Below are positions 1 to 9,852 of a stretch of DNA of 64,000 bases, one piece after another (within the stretch, counting starts at the first letter, position 1; every line of letters starts with the position of its first letter). The notes under the pieces are model-generated. The model did not search any database. It had not been told where the DNA came from and saw nothing but the letters and a program-made list of their open reading frames with translations. Source of the DNA: Thermoplasmata archaeon (lineage in GTDB: Archaea > Thermoplasmatota > Thermoplasmata > Lutacidiplasmatales > UBA184); assembly GCA_027315165.1 (NCBI GenBank), contig DAHUYN010000001.1:124001-188000 (forward strand), written 5' to 3'. Both the position numbers and the translations under genes were made by a program.

Positions 1-1
1 C

Positions 2-346
2 ACCTGGGCGTTCATCTCGACGGCGAGCACGCTGTTCCTCGTCCGCCTCGTCGGTCGGTCGAACCGCGGGCGCGCGCTCGGCCTCTACAACGCCGTCGCC
101 GGCTTCGGAGGGCTCCTGGGGACGCTCCTCGGAGGGTACTTCTACGCGACGCTGGGGGTGAACTCGGCCTACTCGATCGCGGCGATCACCGTCGCCATCG
201 GCTCGGCGCTCCTGCTGCCGATCCCCTTCCACGTCTTCGACATGCCGCACCTCCACCGGCACCGGCAGCGGCACCTCCGGTCGGCGCGCGCGACCACCGG
301 GCCCGGCCTCTCTCGGCGGCGGCCGCAGGACCGACGACACCGTTAA
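2..346 (+). CDS. MFS-type transporter, C-terminal fragment (truncated by window start)
   Basis: Open from the window edge in frame 2 (TWAFISTASTLFLVRLVGRSNRGRALGLYNAVAGFGGLLGTLLGGYFY...); MFS-like glycine-rich helices. Confidence 0.7.
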   Translation, partial: TWAFISTASTLFLVRLVGRSNRGRALGLYNAVAGFGGLLGTLLGGYFYATLGVNSAYSIAAITVAIGSALLLPIPFHVFDMPHLHRHRQRHLRSARATTGPGLSRRRPQDRRHR

Positions 347-509
347 GGCGGGGACGGGGGTCGCCCGCCGCGCCTCGGGGGGGAGAGCGATCGCGGAGAA
401 CGTCTCGGCCTCGTGGGGCCGTCGGCTGCACCACCTCGCCGCGCACCCCCTCCTCTGGGCCCGCTATGTCTGGCTCCGGGACCTCCGGCACCAGGAGGTC
501 GTCTTCGAC

Positions 510-1208
510 GTGAACCCGAGGTTCCGCGACTGGCGGCCCATGTACCTCGTGGCCCGCCCCGCCCTCGGCCGGCTCACGGGGCGCCGCCGCGCGGAGCTCG
601 ACGGGTACTTCGAGGAGCTGCTCCCGCTGCACGCCGCCCTCCGGGCCGAGGCCGGGGCGCTGCCGACGGCCGGCGCCCTGATGCAGGCCCCGCTGCTCTA
701 TGTGCTCGTCCGGGCCCTCGGCGCCCGCCGCATCCTCGAGACCGGGATCTCCTCGGGCTACTCGGCCCGCCTGATCCTCGAGGCGATCGCGCGGAACGGC
801 GCCGGCCATCTCGACTCGATCGGCGTCGAGGTCTTCGGCCTGAGCGAGCTCCCGAGATCCGCCCCCGACGGGCTCAAGGGCCGCCGGGTCGGCTGGCTCG
901 TCCCCGAGCGGTTGCGGGGCCCGTGGAGCCTGCACCTCGGCACCAGTCAGGAGCACCTGCCTGCGCTCGTCGCGCCGGGGAGCGAGCCGATCGACCTGTT
1001 CCTCCACGACAGCCTGCACCAGTACCCGACGATGCACTGGGAGTTCTCGACCGCCTTTCCGGCGCTCGCCCGCGGGGGGCTCCTCGCGTCGCACGATGTC
1101 CACGCCAATCGCGCCTGGCCCGACTTCCTCAACGCGAACGGCCTCCGAGGCGACGAGGTGCTCGACCACGACCTCGGCGTCGTGCGTCGGCCGGGGCCGC
1201 CGTCCTAG
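510..1208 (+). CDS. class I SAM-dependent methyltransferase-like protein
   Basis: ILETGISSGYSARLILEAI motif I-like segment, FLHDSLHQYPTMHWEF; start may lie further upstream. Confidence 0.65.
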   Translation: MNPRFRDWRPMYLVARPALGRLTGRRRAELDGYFEELLPLHAALRAEAGALPTAGALMQAPLLYVLVRALGARRILETGISSGYSARLILEAIARNGAGHLDSIGVEVFGLSELPRSAPDGLKGRRVGWLVPERLRGPWSLHLGTSQEHLPALVAPGSEPIDLFLHDSLHQYPTMHWEFSTAFPALARGGLLASHDVHANRAWPDFLNANGLRGDEVLDHDLGVVRRPGPPS

Positions 1209-1245
1209 GTCCGCGCCGGCGCCGCGCGACCCGTGACGGGGCCCG

Positions 1246-1752
1246 CTACCGGAACATCTCCCAGACGAGCGTCCGGATCAGATAGCCGAGAGCCAGGTTG
1301 GCGAAGAACGGGGCGAGCTCGGGCGAGGCGTCCCGGAGCACGACGGAGCGGAACCCGAGCTCGCCCGACGCGACGACCCGCGGGCCGTCGAAGATCGCGA
1401 AGCGGCCCGTGAGCTTCTCGTGGACCGTGTAGCGGACGCCCCCGTACTCGAACGTCATCGGGCCGAACAGCGAGGAGACCGTCCGCCACTTCTCCTCGCC
1501 GATCTGCACGAGGATCTCGTCCTTCTTGGCCGAGTAGCTCACCGTCGAGTGGACCTCCTCGGGCGCGCTCGAGCGGATCGTCTCGTAGGTCGTCGAGAAC
1601 AGGGCCGCCAAGCGCCGGGTGAGCGCGCCCGTCGCGTTGACGACCGGGCGGCACAACCAGGTCTCCTGGTCGACCTCCATCTCGACGACGTTCTGGAGGA
1701 CCCGTGCCGTCGCCCGGATCATCGAGGGCCGCCGAGGAGGGGCCGGGCTCAT
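1246..1752 (-). CDS. conserved hypothetical protein
   Basis: 168-aa ORF with globular composition; family not recognised. Confidence 0.55.
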   Translation of the reverse strand: MSPAPPRRPSMIRATARVLQNVVEMEVDQETWLCRPVVNATGALTRRLAALFSTTYETIRSSAPEEVHSTVSYSAKKDEILVQIGEEKWRTVSSLFGPMTFEYGGVRYTVHEKLTGRFAIFDGPRVVASGELGFRSVVLRDASPELAPFFANLALGYLIRTLVWEMFR

Positions 1753-1793
1753 AGACGTTGTGACGGCCCGGCACCGACCGGCGAAGAGGCCAA

Positions 1794-3125
1794 GTGGGGG
1801 GGTCCGCTCCCCGCCGCGTGCCGGAAGGGTCGCTCCGGCCTCCCGCCGCGGAGGTCGCGCTAGGGCTCGAGTTCTACGCGACCCTCACGGAGGGCGGCGG
1901 CGGGGTGCTGAAGGAGCGCGCCGAGGAGTTCCGCGTGCGCGAGCTCTCCGCCTACCCGATGCCCGACCCGGCCGGCCGCTACACGGTGCTGCGCATCGTG
2001 AGCCGGAACTGGGAGCAGCACGAGCTCGCCCAGCGCCTCGCGGAACGGCTCGGCCTGCCCCGGCACGCCATCGCCTGGTCCGGGACGAAGGACCGTCGGG
2101 CGGTCGCCGAGCGCCTGTTCTCCTACGTGGGAGCGATGCCGACGGCGCTCGACCTCCCCGAGGTCGAGCTCGTCGAAGCCTACACCGCGCGCTCCGGGCT
2201 CGTGCTCGGCCACCACTACGGGAACGCCTTCGAGATCCGCGTGCCGGCCGCGACGCAGCCCGTCGACGAGCTGATGGGCCGGTTCGGCCGAACGCGGGAG
2301 GCGCTCCAGGCGCTGGGGGGGTTCCCCAACCTGTTCGGTCCGCAACGGTTCGGTGAGGTCCGACCCGTGACGCACGACGTCGGGCGGGCGCTCGTGCGAG
2401 GGGACCCGACGGGCGCGGTCGAGCTGTACCTGACGGCGCTCCCCGACGGGCTCGGGGCCCCCGGGGCGGCCGCGCGCCTCGCCTATCGCGAGCACCACGA
2501 CGCGCGACGGGCGCTGCGCGAGTTCCCCCCGTACTTCCGGTTCGAGCGCCAGCTCCTCGACCACCTCGCGCGGGGCCAGCCACCGGAGCGCGCGCTGCAC
2601 GCGCTGTCGCGAGAGCTCCGGCAGCTCTTCGTCCACGCCTACCAGTCGCTCCTGTTCAACCGCTGGCTGAGCCGGCGCTGGTCCCTAGGGCTCTCCCTCA
2701 ACGCGCCGGTCGTCGGCGACGTCCTTCTGCGCGTTACCCGCGACGGGACCGTGCCCGGGACGCAGCCGATCCCCGTCTCCGAGGACAACCTCCCCGAGTG
2801 CACCGACCTCGCCCGTCGTGGCCGCGCGCTCGTCGCGGGGCCGCTCGTCGGCTTCGAAACGCCGATCCCGTCGGGTGCGGCCGGCGAGCTGTTGTCGCGG
2901 GTCCTCGAGGAGGAGCGTGTCACGCCCGACGCCTTCCGCACGCCGCGGACCCCGGAGGTGGCGAGCCGCGGCTCGTACCGGCCCGCGCTCGTGCCGCTCC
3001 CGCCGGTCGCCCTCGAGCCGTCCCGGCCGGGGGAGCCGGACGGTGTCTGGTTCCGCTTCGCCCTCCCCAAGGGCGCCTACGCGACGGTGCTGCTGCGCGA
3101 GTTCACCAAGAGCGGCGCGTCGTAG
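1794..3125 (+). CDS. truD: tRNA pseudouridine(13) synthase TruD
   Basis: AWSGTKDRRAVAERLFSYVG, GHHYGNAFEIRV, FPNLFGPQRFGEVRPVTHDVGRALV motifs. Confidence 0.93.
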   Translation: MGGSAPRRVPEGSLRPPAAEVALGLEFYATLTEGGGGVLKERAEEFRVRELSAYPMPDPAGRYTVLRIVSRNWEQHELAQRLAERLGLPRHAIAWSGTKDRRAVAERLFSYVGAMPTALDLPEVELVEAYTARSGLVLGHHYGNAFEIRVPAATQPVDELMGRFGRTREALQALGGFPNLFGPQRFGEVRPVTHDVGRALVRGDPTGAVELYLTALPDGLGAPGAAARLAYREHHDARRALREFPPYFRFERQLLDHLARGQPPERALHALSRELRQLFVHAYQSLLFNRWLSRRWSLGLSLNAPVVGDVLLRVTRDGTVPGTQPIPVSEDNLPECTDLARRGRALVAGPLVGFETPIPSGAAGELLSRVLEEERVTPDAFRTPRTPEVASRGSYRPALVPLPPVALEPSRPGEPDGVWFRFALPKGAYATVLLREFTKSGAS

Positions 3126-3189
3126 CGACGAGCGAGTCCACGCGAGTTTTCTAATACCTCGCCACCGGCTGGAGCGAGCGGTCCTGAGC

Positions 3190-4110
3190 ATGGCCGTCGA
3201 GTCCCCGCGTCCCTGGTTCGCTCCCACGGGAAGCGCCCGGCGCACGGCCGCGTCGGCCGCGGCCGGGGGGGTCGAGCGCGTCCCCACGGGGGTTCCCGAC
3301 TTCGACCATCTCTCGGGGGGTCTCCCGGCCGGCTCCGTCGTCCTCCTGGTCGGCGAGGCGGGGGCGGGGCACCAGGAGTTCGCCGTCACGAGCGCGGTCC
3401 ACCTGATGCTCCACTACGACGACCCCCGGCTGCACACGTTCTACCTCGGACGCACGCGCGGCCCGTTCCGCTATCCCAAGGGGGTCGCCTACCTCAGCGT
3501 GAGCCGGATGCGCGACCAGGTCCTCCGGGAGGTCGGGGCGGCGTTCGACCCGATGTACGAGGAGGTCCTCCAGCGTCATCTGTCGTTCCGCGACCTCTCA
3601 CCGAGCTACTTCGCCGACTCGGTCGTGCCGAGCGACTGGGCCTCGATTGCGGCGCCGCTCCTCTCGAGCCTTCCGGCCGAGAGCCGGACGGGGGCCTCGG
3701 GACCCCTCGCCTCGCTCGCGGCGGCGCTCGACGAGGAGGGTCCGTCGAACCTCGTCGTCGTCGACTCCCTCACCGACCTCTTGGTGCGGCGCGGCGTCGA
3801 CGGCGAGGAGCTCCTCACGCTCATCAAGGGACTCCGACGGCGGGCGAAGTCGTGGGGCGGCCTCGTCTACCTCCTCCTCTCGCGGGGCGTCGCGACGGCG
3901 GCGGTCGAGCAGGCGCTCTACGACAGCGTCGACGGCGTGCTCTCCTTCGCCTGGACGACGAGCCCGCTGCACTCGCACCGGCAACGGACGATGTTGATCG
4001 AGAAGTTCATGCCCGTGCTCACGCGCATCCCGACGGAGCAGCAGGGCCGATTCGTGCTCCAGGTCAGCGACCTCAACGGGCTGGTGACGACGCAGTATGA
4101 ACGGATCTGA
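3190..4110 (+). CDS. KaiC/RecA-superfamily ATPase-like protein with degenerate Walker A
   Basis: VPTGVPDFDHLSGGLPAGSVVLLVGEAGAGHQE (K-T replaced by H-Q); Walker B-like NLVVVDSLTDLL. Confidence 0.8.
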   Translation: MAVESPRPWFAPTGSARRTAASAAAGGVERVPTGVPDFDHLSGGLPAGSVVLLVGEAGAGHQEFAVTSAVHLMLHYDDPRLHTFYLGRTRGPFRYPKGVAYLSVSRMRDQVLREVGAAFDPMYEEVLQRHLSFRDLSPSYFADSVVPSDWASIAAPLLSSLPAESRTGASGPLASLAAALDEEGPSNLVVVDSLTDLLVRRGVDGEELLTLIKGLRRRAKSWGGLVYLLLSRGVATAAVEQALYDSVDGVLSFAWTTSPLHSHRQRTMLIEKFMPVLTRIPTEQQGRFVLQVSDLNGLVTTQYERI

Positions 4111-4819
4111 GGCCAAGGTCCCGAGGGTCCCGACCGGGATCCCCGGGCTCGACGACATGCTCGACGGAGGCTTTCCCGAGGGTCACGTGATCCTCGTCAC
4201 GGGCCTCCCCGGAACGGGAAAGACCTGCTTCGGCCTCCAGTTCCTCCTCGGCGGCGTCGCGAAGGGCGAGACCGGGGTCTTCCTCTCCCTCGAGGAGGAG
4301 ACGCCCCAGCTCACGGCCAGCGCGCGCCAGTTCGGCTGGCCGGTCGACTCGGCCGTCGCGGCGAAGCGGCTCCACCTCGTGCGCCTCGACCCCAAGGACG
4401 CGAAGCGCAACCTCGAGCGGATCCAGTCCGACCTCGGCCGCGAGCTCGCGCAGCTCGGCGCGAAGCGGATCGTCGTCGACTCCGTCTCGCTCCTGAACAT
4501 GCTGAGCGACACCGAGCCCGCCCGGAGGACCACGCTCTTCGCCCTCGCCGCCGCGTGCCGTGCGGCGGGCGCGACGACGGTCCTCACGGCCGAGGCCGAC
4601 CCGGTGCACCCCGAGGTGAGCCGCGACGGCCTCACCGAGTACGTCGCCGACGGCGTGATCCTTCTGAGCTACTCGACGGCCGCCGACGGCCGGCGCGTGG
4701 GGCTCTCGCTCCGCGTGATGAAGATGCGTCGGACGCAGCACACCCGGAGCATCCAGCCGTACGAGATCGGGGCCCACGGCCTCAGCGTCGACGCGAAGGC
4801 GGTCGACTTCGGGCGGTAG
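4097..4819 (+). CDS. KaiC-like RecA-superfamily ATPase, intact Walker A
   Basis: VPTGIPGLDDMLDGGFPEGHVILVTGLPGTGKTCFGLQFL; overlaps upstream gene by 14 nt. Confidence 0.88.
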   Translation: MNGSEAKVPRVPTGIPGLDDMLDGGFPEGHVILVTGLPGTGKTCFGLQFLLGGVAKGETGVFLSLEEETPQLTASARQFGWPVDSAVAAKRLHLVRLDPKDAKRNLERIQSDLGRELAQLGAKRIVVDSVSLLNMLSDTEPARRTTLFALAAACRAAGATTVLTAEADPVHPEVSRDGLTEYVADGVILLSYSTAADGRRVGLSLRVMKMRRTQHTRSIQPYEIGAHGLSVDAKAVDFGR

Positions 4820-5279
4820 GGCTCGAGGTCGGCGACGGCCTTGAGACAGTAGTGCCGGGCTGGCTCCGCCGCTCCAAGGGATGATCCCGACGATCCACCG
4901 TAGTTGCGCCAACCGTGTCACGACGGGCGGGACAAACGGCAGGTAGGTCTCGGTCTCCTTCCGCCGGTCCCACCGCCTCCCTATCGCTCCCTTCCGGTTC
5001 TTCACCCTCGAGAACCCGCACACGGATGCCTCCCGCGGGTAATGCTCTCGGTCTCAGTGGCGCGGCGGAACGGGCCAAGAAAGGTGCCGGGAAACTGGGC
5101 CGCTCTATCCGACCCTCTCCCCACACCCCTCCCCTCCCCCTGTGCCCTCCCCCTGGGCAAACCGGCGGGGGACTGACGGGGCGGTGCTGCTCACTTCGGG
5201 GCATGAGCCGGCCCTCGACCGACTGACGAGGATTGCGCTCGAACCCGTGTCGAACTCGGGTGGGAACCTGGCCCGCACC

Positions 5280-5826
5280 AGGCCGGTACTCGGGGGAGAA
5301 TGTGAGCTCACGATCGTAGACGGGCTGACGGAAGCGAAGGCCCTGGAGGCGAGGGACCTGGCGCTGGTGGAGTGGGAGAAGGGAGCCCTCGCGAAGGCGG
5401 GCATCGAGAGCTCAGGCGGGCCCTTCGGGACCAGAACCCCAAGCGGAGGGCGAAGAAGCGGTACGCCCCGGGGGCTCCCGGTGAGGGGGCCGGGCGACGA
5501 GGGCGGAGGTGGACCCGGAGGCGATCCAGAGGGACCGGTCGCGAGATGGGAGGTTCCTGGTGTCGAGCGCGGGCCTCTCCCCGACCGGCCCTGAGATGCG
5601 CGAGACCCGCTTCGCGAGGGACGGGATCGAGAAGGTCCTCCGAACGGGCAAGGGGCCGCTCCACCTCGAGCCAAGCCGGTAGCACCGGTGGGACCGGGCG
5701 TACGCGAGCTCGAGGTCCTCTGCACGGCCCGGCGGCTCGGGAGCCGGACGGAGGCGGACCCTGAAGCGGAAACTCCCCGAGACGAGCCTCTCCGAAGCGC
5801 TTCGGTTCCTCGAGAATGTGCCGTAG
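5280..5826 (+). pseudogene. decayed IS4/IS1634-type DDE transposase remnant
   Basis: Transposase-like segments in different frames: VDPEAIQRDRSRDGRFLVSSAGL...FARDGIEKVLRTGKGPLHLEPSR* (from about 5509) then RRTLKRKLPETSLSEALRFLENVP* (about 5748-5826). Confidence 0.55.
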
Positions 5827-6119
5827 GTGAGGTCGGGCGCGGGGAACCCCGCCCGGGAAGGGGTGCCCCGTCCCTCCGGCGAGTCGGAGGAGGTCCACAC
5901 CGCCCTCGGCGCTACCGGTTCCCTGCCTATCGTGTAGACGCACGGAAGACAGGACCGAACGTGCTGGAGCAGTTCCCCCCTCAGGTCGGGGTGTGTGTGA
6001 GCGAGCCGACTCGGGAAGACCTCACCTCGTTACGACCGTCCGCACCGGAGAAATCTCCCAAGGCGGTCGGCCGTCACAAACGGTTTCCCCGACGAACGGC
6101 TGCCGAGGGGGGGCGCGCG

Positions 6120-7250
6120 ATGCGCTGGGTCGTCTACGTCGACATCGACGCGTACTACGTCTCGTGCGAGCTCCGCACGCGTCCCGAGCTCGTCGGCCAG
6201 CCGGTGATCGTCGGTCCCGACCCTCGTCTCGGGCCCACGCGCGGGGTCGTCCTCTCGGCGAGCTACGAGGCGCGGTCCTTCGGGGTCCGCAGCGCCCTGC
6301 CCGTCGGACGGGCCCTCGCGCTCTGCCCCTCTGCCGTCTGGCTTCCCGCGGACTTCCCCAAGTACGAGTCCATCGCGGGTGAGGTGAGGGCATTCCTGGG
6401 CGGGTTCGGCGGCCGTGTGGTGCCGTTGAGCATCGACGAGGCGGCGGTCGAGCTCGACCTCGACGGCCCCGACGAGGCCGGTGCGAAGGCGCAGGAGGTG
6501 CAGGCCGGGCTCTTGCGAACGCTCGGCCTTCCGAGCTCCCTCGGTGTCGCGACCCACCGCACGGTCGCGAAGATCGCCTCCGACCGTGCCAAGCCCGGCG
6601 GGATCGTCGTCGTGACGCCCGAGCGTCTTCGGGAGTTCCTCGCCCCGCTCCCGGTGCGGACGGTCCCCGGTGTCGGGCCGAAGACCGCCGAGAGGCTCGC
6701 GGCCGTCGGCGTCTCCACGATCGGCGACCTCGCGACGGTCCCGACGCTCGTGCTCCGGCGCGCCGTCGGCGGCTTCGCCCACGAGCTCCTCGAGCTGGCC
6801 GCGGGCACACCACGCCCCGAGGTGGACCGCGAGGGCCCGCGGAGCCGCAGCGCGGCCGAGACGTTCTTGAACGACGTCCGTGACGAGGCACTCCTCGCTC
6901 GCACCACCGAGACGCTGGCCAAGCGGCTCGCGGAGTCCGTCGCGACCGAGCGACTCCGCTTCCAAACGGTGTCGGTCTCCGCGCGATGGGCGGACTTCGC
7001 CCACTCCCGGCACGGCCGACGGCTTCCGCAAAGGACCGACGACGCCGTGACGCTCGCGCTCGTCGCGGGTCGGCTCCTCAAGGAGCTGCTGCGAGAGGAG
7101 GCCCGGGGGCGGGGACGGGCGGTCCGCACGCTTTCGGTCGGGGTCGCGCAGCTTTCCGAGGAGTCGGTCCGGGACCGCCCGCTCGAGGCGTTCGAGGCGG
7201 AGGGCACGGTTAAGTCCTCGATGCCGCGTCCGCGCGCGGAGCTCGAGTGA
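6120..7250 (+). CDS. dinB: Y-family DNA polymerase IV
   Basis: YVDIDAYYVSCELRTRPELVGQPVIVG, VVLSASYEARSFGVRSALP, VPLSIDEAAVEL, GVATHRTVAKIASDRAKPGG. Confidence 0.93.
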   Translation: MRWVVYVDIDAYYVSCELRTRPELVGQPVIVGPDPRLGPTRGVVLSASYEARSFGVRSALPVGRALALCPSAVWLPADFPKYESIAGEVRAFLGGFGGRVVPLSIDEAAVELDLDGPDEAGAKAQEVQAGLLRTLGLPSSLGVATHRTVAKIASDRAKPGGIVVVTPERLREFLAPLPVRTVPGVGPKTAERLAAVGVSTIGDLATVPTLVLRRAVGGFAHELLELAAGTPRPEVDREGPRSRSAAETFLNDVRDEALLARTTETLAKRLAESVATERLRFQTVSVSARWADFAHSRHGRRLPQRTDDAVTLALVAGRLLKELLREEARGRGRAVRTLSVGVAQLSEESVRDRPLEAFEAEGTVKSSMPRPRAELE

Positions 7251-8131
7251 CCCTTCCGATCGACCCCGGGAGCGCCTGGTGGGCGGCCGCGGGGTTGTTC
7301 CTCCTCCTCGCGGCGATCGCGTTCGCGTGCGGTTCGGTCGGCTCGCTCATCGGGATCGGCGGCGGCGTCTTCCTGATCCCGATCCTCGTCCTCGGATTCG
7401 GGTTCGAGATCCAGCTCGCCATCGCGGCGAGCCTCCTCTCGGTCGTGGCCAACTCCTGCGGGTCGGCGGCGACGTACGTCGAACAGGGCCTGACGAACCT
7501 CCGGCTCGGGATCTTCCTCGAATCGTCGACGGTCGTCGGGGGTCTCCTCGGCGCGCTCCTCTCCGTCACGCTCCTCGCGACCCGTCAGAACCTGCTTGCC
7601 CTCGCCTTCGTGCCCGTCGTCGCGATCGCCGCCGCGCTGATGCTCCGGGCGCCCCGCCTCGCGCCGGACCCGAACGCTCCCAAGAGCCCGTTCGCCGAGC
7701 GCCTTCGGCTCTCGGGAACCCTCGTCGACCCGACGACGGGGGCGTCGATCGCCTATCGAGCGACCCGGCCGGCGCCGGGTCTTCTCCTGACCGGGCTGGC
7801 CGGGTTCGGCTCGGGACTTCTCGGTGTCGGAGGCGGGATCTTCAACGTCCCCGCGATGAACGCCGTGATGAACGTGCCTCTACGCGTCGCCACCGCGACC
7901 TCGACGTTCAAGATCGGTGTCACCGCCTCGGCGGGCGCGCTCGTCTACTTCCTCGCCGGGGACATGCTTCTCTGGTTGGCGGCCTCCGTCGCGCTCGGCT
8001 CCTTCGCCGGGAGCCTCCTCGCGAGCCACCACCAGTACCGGGCGCGAACGCTCGCGCTCCGCTGGCTGTTCCTCGGGGTTCTCGCGGTCGCCGCGCTCCT
8101 GATGGCGGCCCGGGGCGTGGGGGTCTACTGA
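7247..8131 (+). CDS. TauE/SafE-family membrane permease
   Basis: GSLIGIGGGVFLIPILVL...GFGSGLLGVGGGIFNVPAMN duplicated motif, multiple TM segments. Confidence 0.88.
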   Translation: MTLPIDPGSAWWAAAGLFLLLAAIAFACGSVGSLIGIGGGVFLIPILVLGFGFEIQLAIAASLLSVVANSCGSAATYVEQGLTNLRLGIFLESSTVVGGLLGALLSVTLLATRQNLLALAFVPVVAIAAALMLRAPRLAPDPNAPKSPFAERLRLSGTLVDPTTGASIAYRATRPAPGLLLTGLAGFGSGLLGVGGGIFNVPAMNAVMNVPLRVATATSTFKIGVTASAGALVYFLAGDMLLWLAASVALGSFAGSLLASHHQYRARTLALRWLFLGVLAVAALLMAARGVGVY

Positions 8132-8514
8132 TGGCCACGTCCCCGCCGACCTCGACCGAGGACGCGACCGAGACCCGGCTTCGGCCGGCCGTGCATCGGA
8201 CCCTCCGCGTCGGCTCGGCGGTCGGGGTCGTGCTCTTGATCGCCGGACTCGCGGTCCTCTCGGCTTCGGGCGGTCCGTCCTCACCGACCGGGACCTCCCG
8301 CCTGAGCGCGTCGGCGATCCGTGCGGCCCTCCTGCAACCCAGCGGCGACGGCCTGCTCGTGCTCGGCGCCGTCGTGCTCGCGCTGACCCCGATGTCCCGC
8401 GTCGTCCTCGCGACATCGGTCTTCTCGAGGGCCCGCGACCGGCCCCTCCTCGCGGCCTCCTCCTTTGTCCTCGCGATCCTCGTCCTCACCGTCGTCGTGG
8501 GGGTCTTTGCGTGA
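8131..8514 (+). CDS. DUF1634-like small membrane protein
   Basis: Three hydrophobic segments, directly downstream of the TauE-like gene; overlaps its stop. Confidence 0.65.
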   Translation: MATSPPTSTEDATETRLRPAVHRTLRVGSAVGVVLLIAGLAVLSASGGPSSPTGTSRLSASAIRAALLQPSGDGLLVLGAVVLALTPMSRVVLATSVFSRARDRPLLAASSFVLAILVLTVVVGVFA

Positions 8515-9827
8515 CGAGGCCCGGTCCCGAGAGCGCGGCCGGCTCGGAGCTTGTCGCCCCGAGCGGGCTCTTGGGGATCCCGAGGCCGAGGTACGACGGC
8601 CGCTCGATCGTGAACCTCGCGGTCTCCGCCTACCTCGCGAGCGGTGGGGAGGCGCGGGACGGCCCCGAGCTCGCGCCGCCCCTCGCTCGCAGCCTCGACC
8701 CGTTCTTGGGGCGGCGTGCGGAGGGGCCGGTCGTCGTTCTCCTCGTGGACGGCCTCGGCTACGATGCGTTGGCGTCCTGGGGCCGCGCCGGCTCGACGCT
8801 CGGCGGCGCGTGGGCGCCGCTCTCGAAGCCGATCACGACGGTCTTCCCCTCGACGACGACGGCCGCGCTGACCTCGCTCTCGACGGGCGTCCCGCCGGGA
8901 CGGCACGGCCTCGTCGGCTACCGCCAGTACCTTCCCGCCTACGGGATGGTCGCTGACCTGCTCAAGATGAGCCCCGTCGGCGTCGCCGCGCGGGACCTCC
9001 TCATCGGGCCCGAGTGGCGTCCGTCGATGCTCTCTCAAGCGCCCTCGCTGTTCCGTCGGAGGCGCTCCGGCGCCGCGCTCACGCGAGAGGCGTTTCGGGG
9101 CACCGGCTTCACGCGGCTGCTCTACGACGGGGCCGAGTTCGTGGGCTACGGCCCCGGCGTCGACCTCGCGCACCGGCTGTCTCAGCTTCTGTCCCGCCCG
9201 CGGCCGCCGCCGCTGATCTTCGCCTACTGGGACGAGCTCGACACCCTCCAGCACCTGCACGGCCCCTCGCGCTCGCTGGTCGAGCTCGAGGTCGAGCGGC
9301 TCGCGGGACTCCTCGCCTACGTCGCCCGGCAGGTCCCGGCGGGACGACGCCAGCGCGTGACGCTGATGGTGACGGGAGACCACGGCCAGGTCCCCGCGAC
9401 GCCGTCGGCGCGGATCCGGCTCGAGGGCGATGTCCGGGTCCTGCGCGAGCTCGCCCGACCGCTCGCGGGCGACCGGCGGGCCGGCTTCCTTTCGGCGCGG
9501 CCCGGCCGTCGCGAGGCTCTCGAGCGGGCGGTGCGCCGGCTCCTCCCGAGCGGTTCGCGGGTGATCCGGATGCCGGAGGCCGTCCGGCACGGCCTCTTCG
9601 GGCCCCCGCCGTACCACCCCGAGCTCGCCGAGCGGCTCGGCGACCTCCTCGTCCTCGTCCCGAGCCCGGCCGGGCTCACCTACCGGCCCCCCGGCGCGGC
9701 CGAGCCGCGCCTGTACCTCGCGGGGGCCCACGGCGGGCTCGAGAGGGAAGAGCTCGTCGTCCCGCGCGTCGCGGGGCGTTTGGACGAGTTCCTCGACGCG
9801 ACGCCGCGCTCGGGTGGGAAAGCGTAA
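8511..9827 (+). CDS. alkaline phosphatase superfamily / nucleotide pyrophosphatase-like protein
   Basis: VVVLLVDGLGYDAL, TVFPSTTTAALTSLSTGVPPGRHGLVGYR, VTGDHGQ. Confidence 0.87.
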   Translation: MTRPGPESAAGSELVAPSGLLGIPRPRYDGRSIVNLAVSAYLASGGEARDGPELAPPLARSLDPFLGRRAEGPVVVLLVDGLGYDALASWGRAGSTLGGAWAPLSKPITTVFPSTTTAALTSLSTGVPPGRHGLVGYRQYLPAYGMVADLLKMSPVGVAARDLLIGPEWRPSMLSQAPSLFRRRRSGAALTREAFRGTGFTRLLYDGAEFVGYGPGVDLAHRLSQLLSRPRPPPLIFAYWDELDTLQHLHGPSRSLVELEVERLAGLLAYVARQVPAGRRQRVTLMVTGDHGQVPATPSARIRLEGDVRVLRELARPLAGDRRAGFLSARPGRREALERAVRRLLPSGSRVIRMPEAVRHGLFGPPPYHPELAERLGDLLVLVPSPAGLTYRPPGAAEPRLYLAGAHGGLEREELVVPRVAGRLDEFLDATPRSGGKA

Positions 9828-9852
9828 CTAGGCGCCTCCTCTCGTTCGAGCC

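Noticed and set aside
7920-9731. 603-aa minus-strand ORF
   Set aside because: Antisense to the TauE-like, DUF1634-like and phosphatase-superfamily genes; Arg-rich shadow ORF
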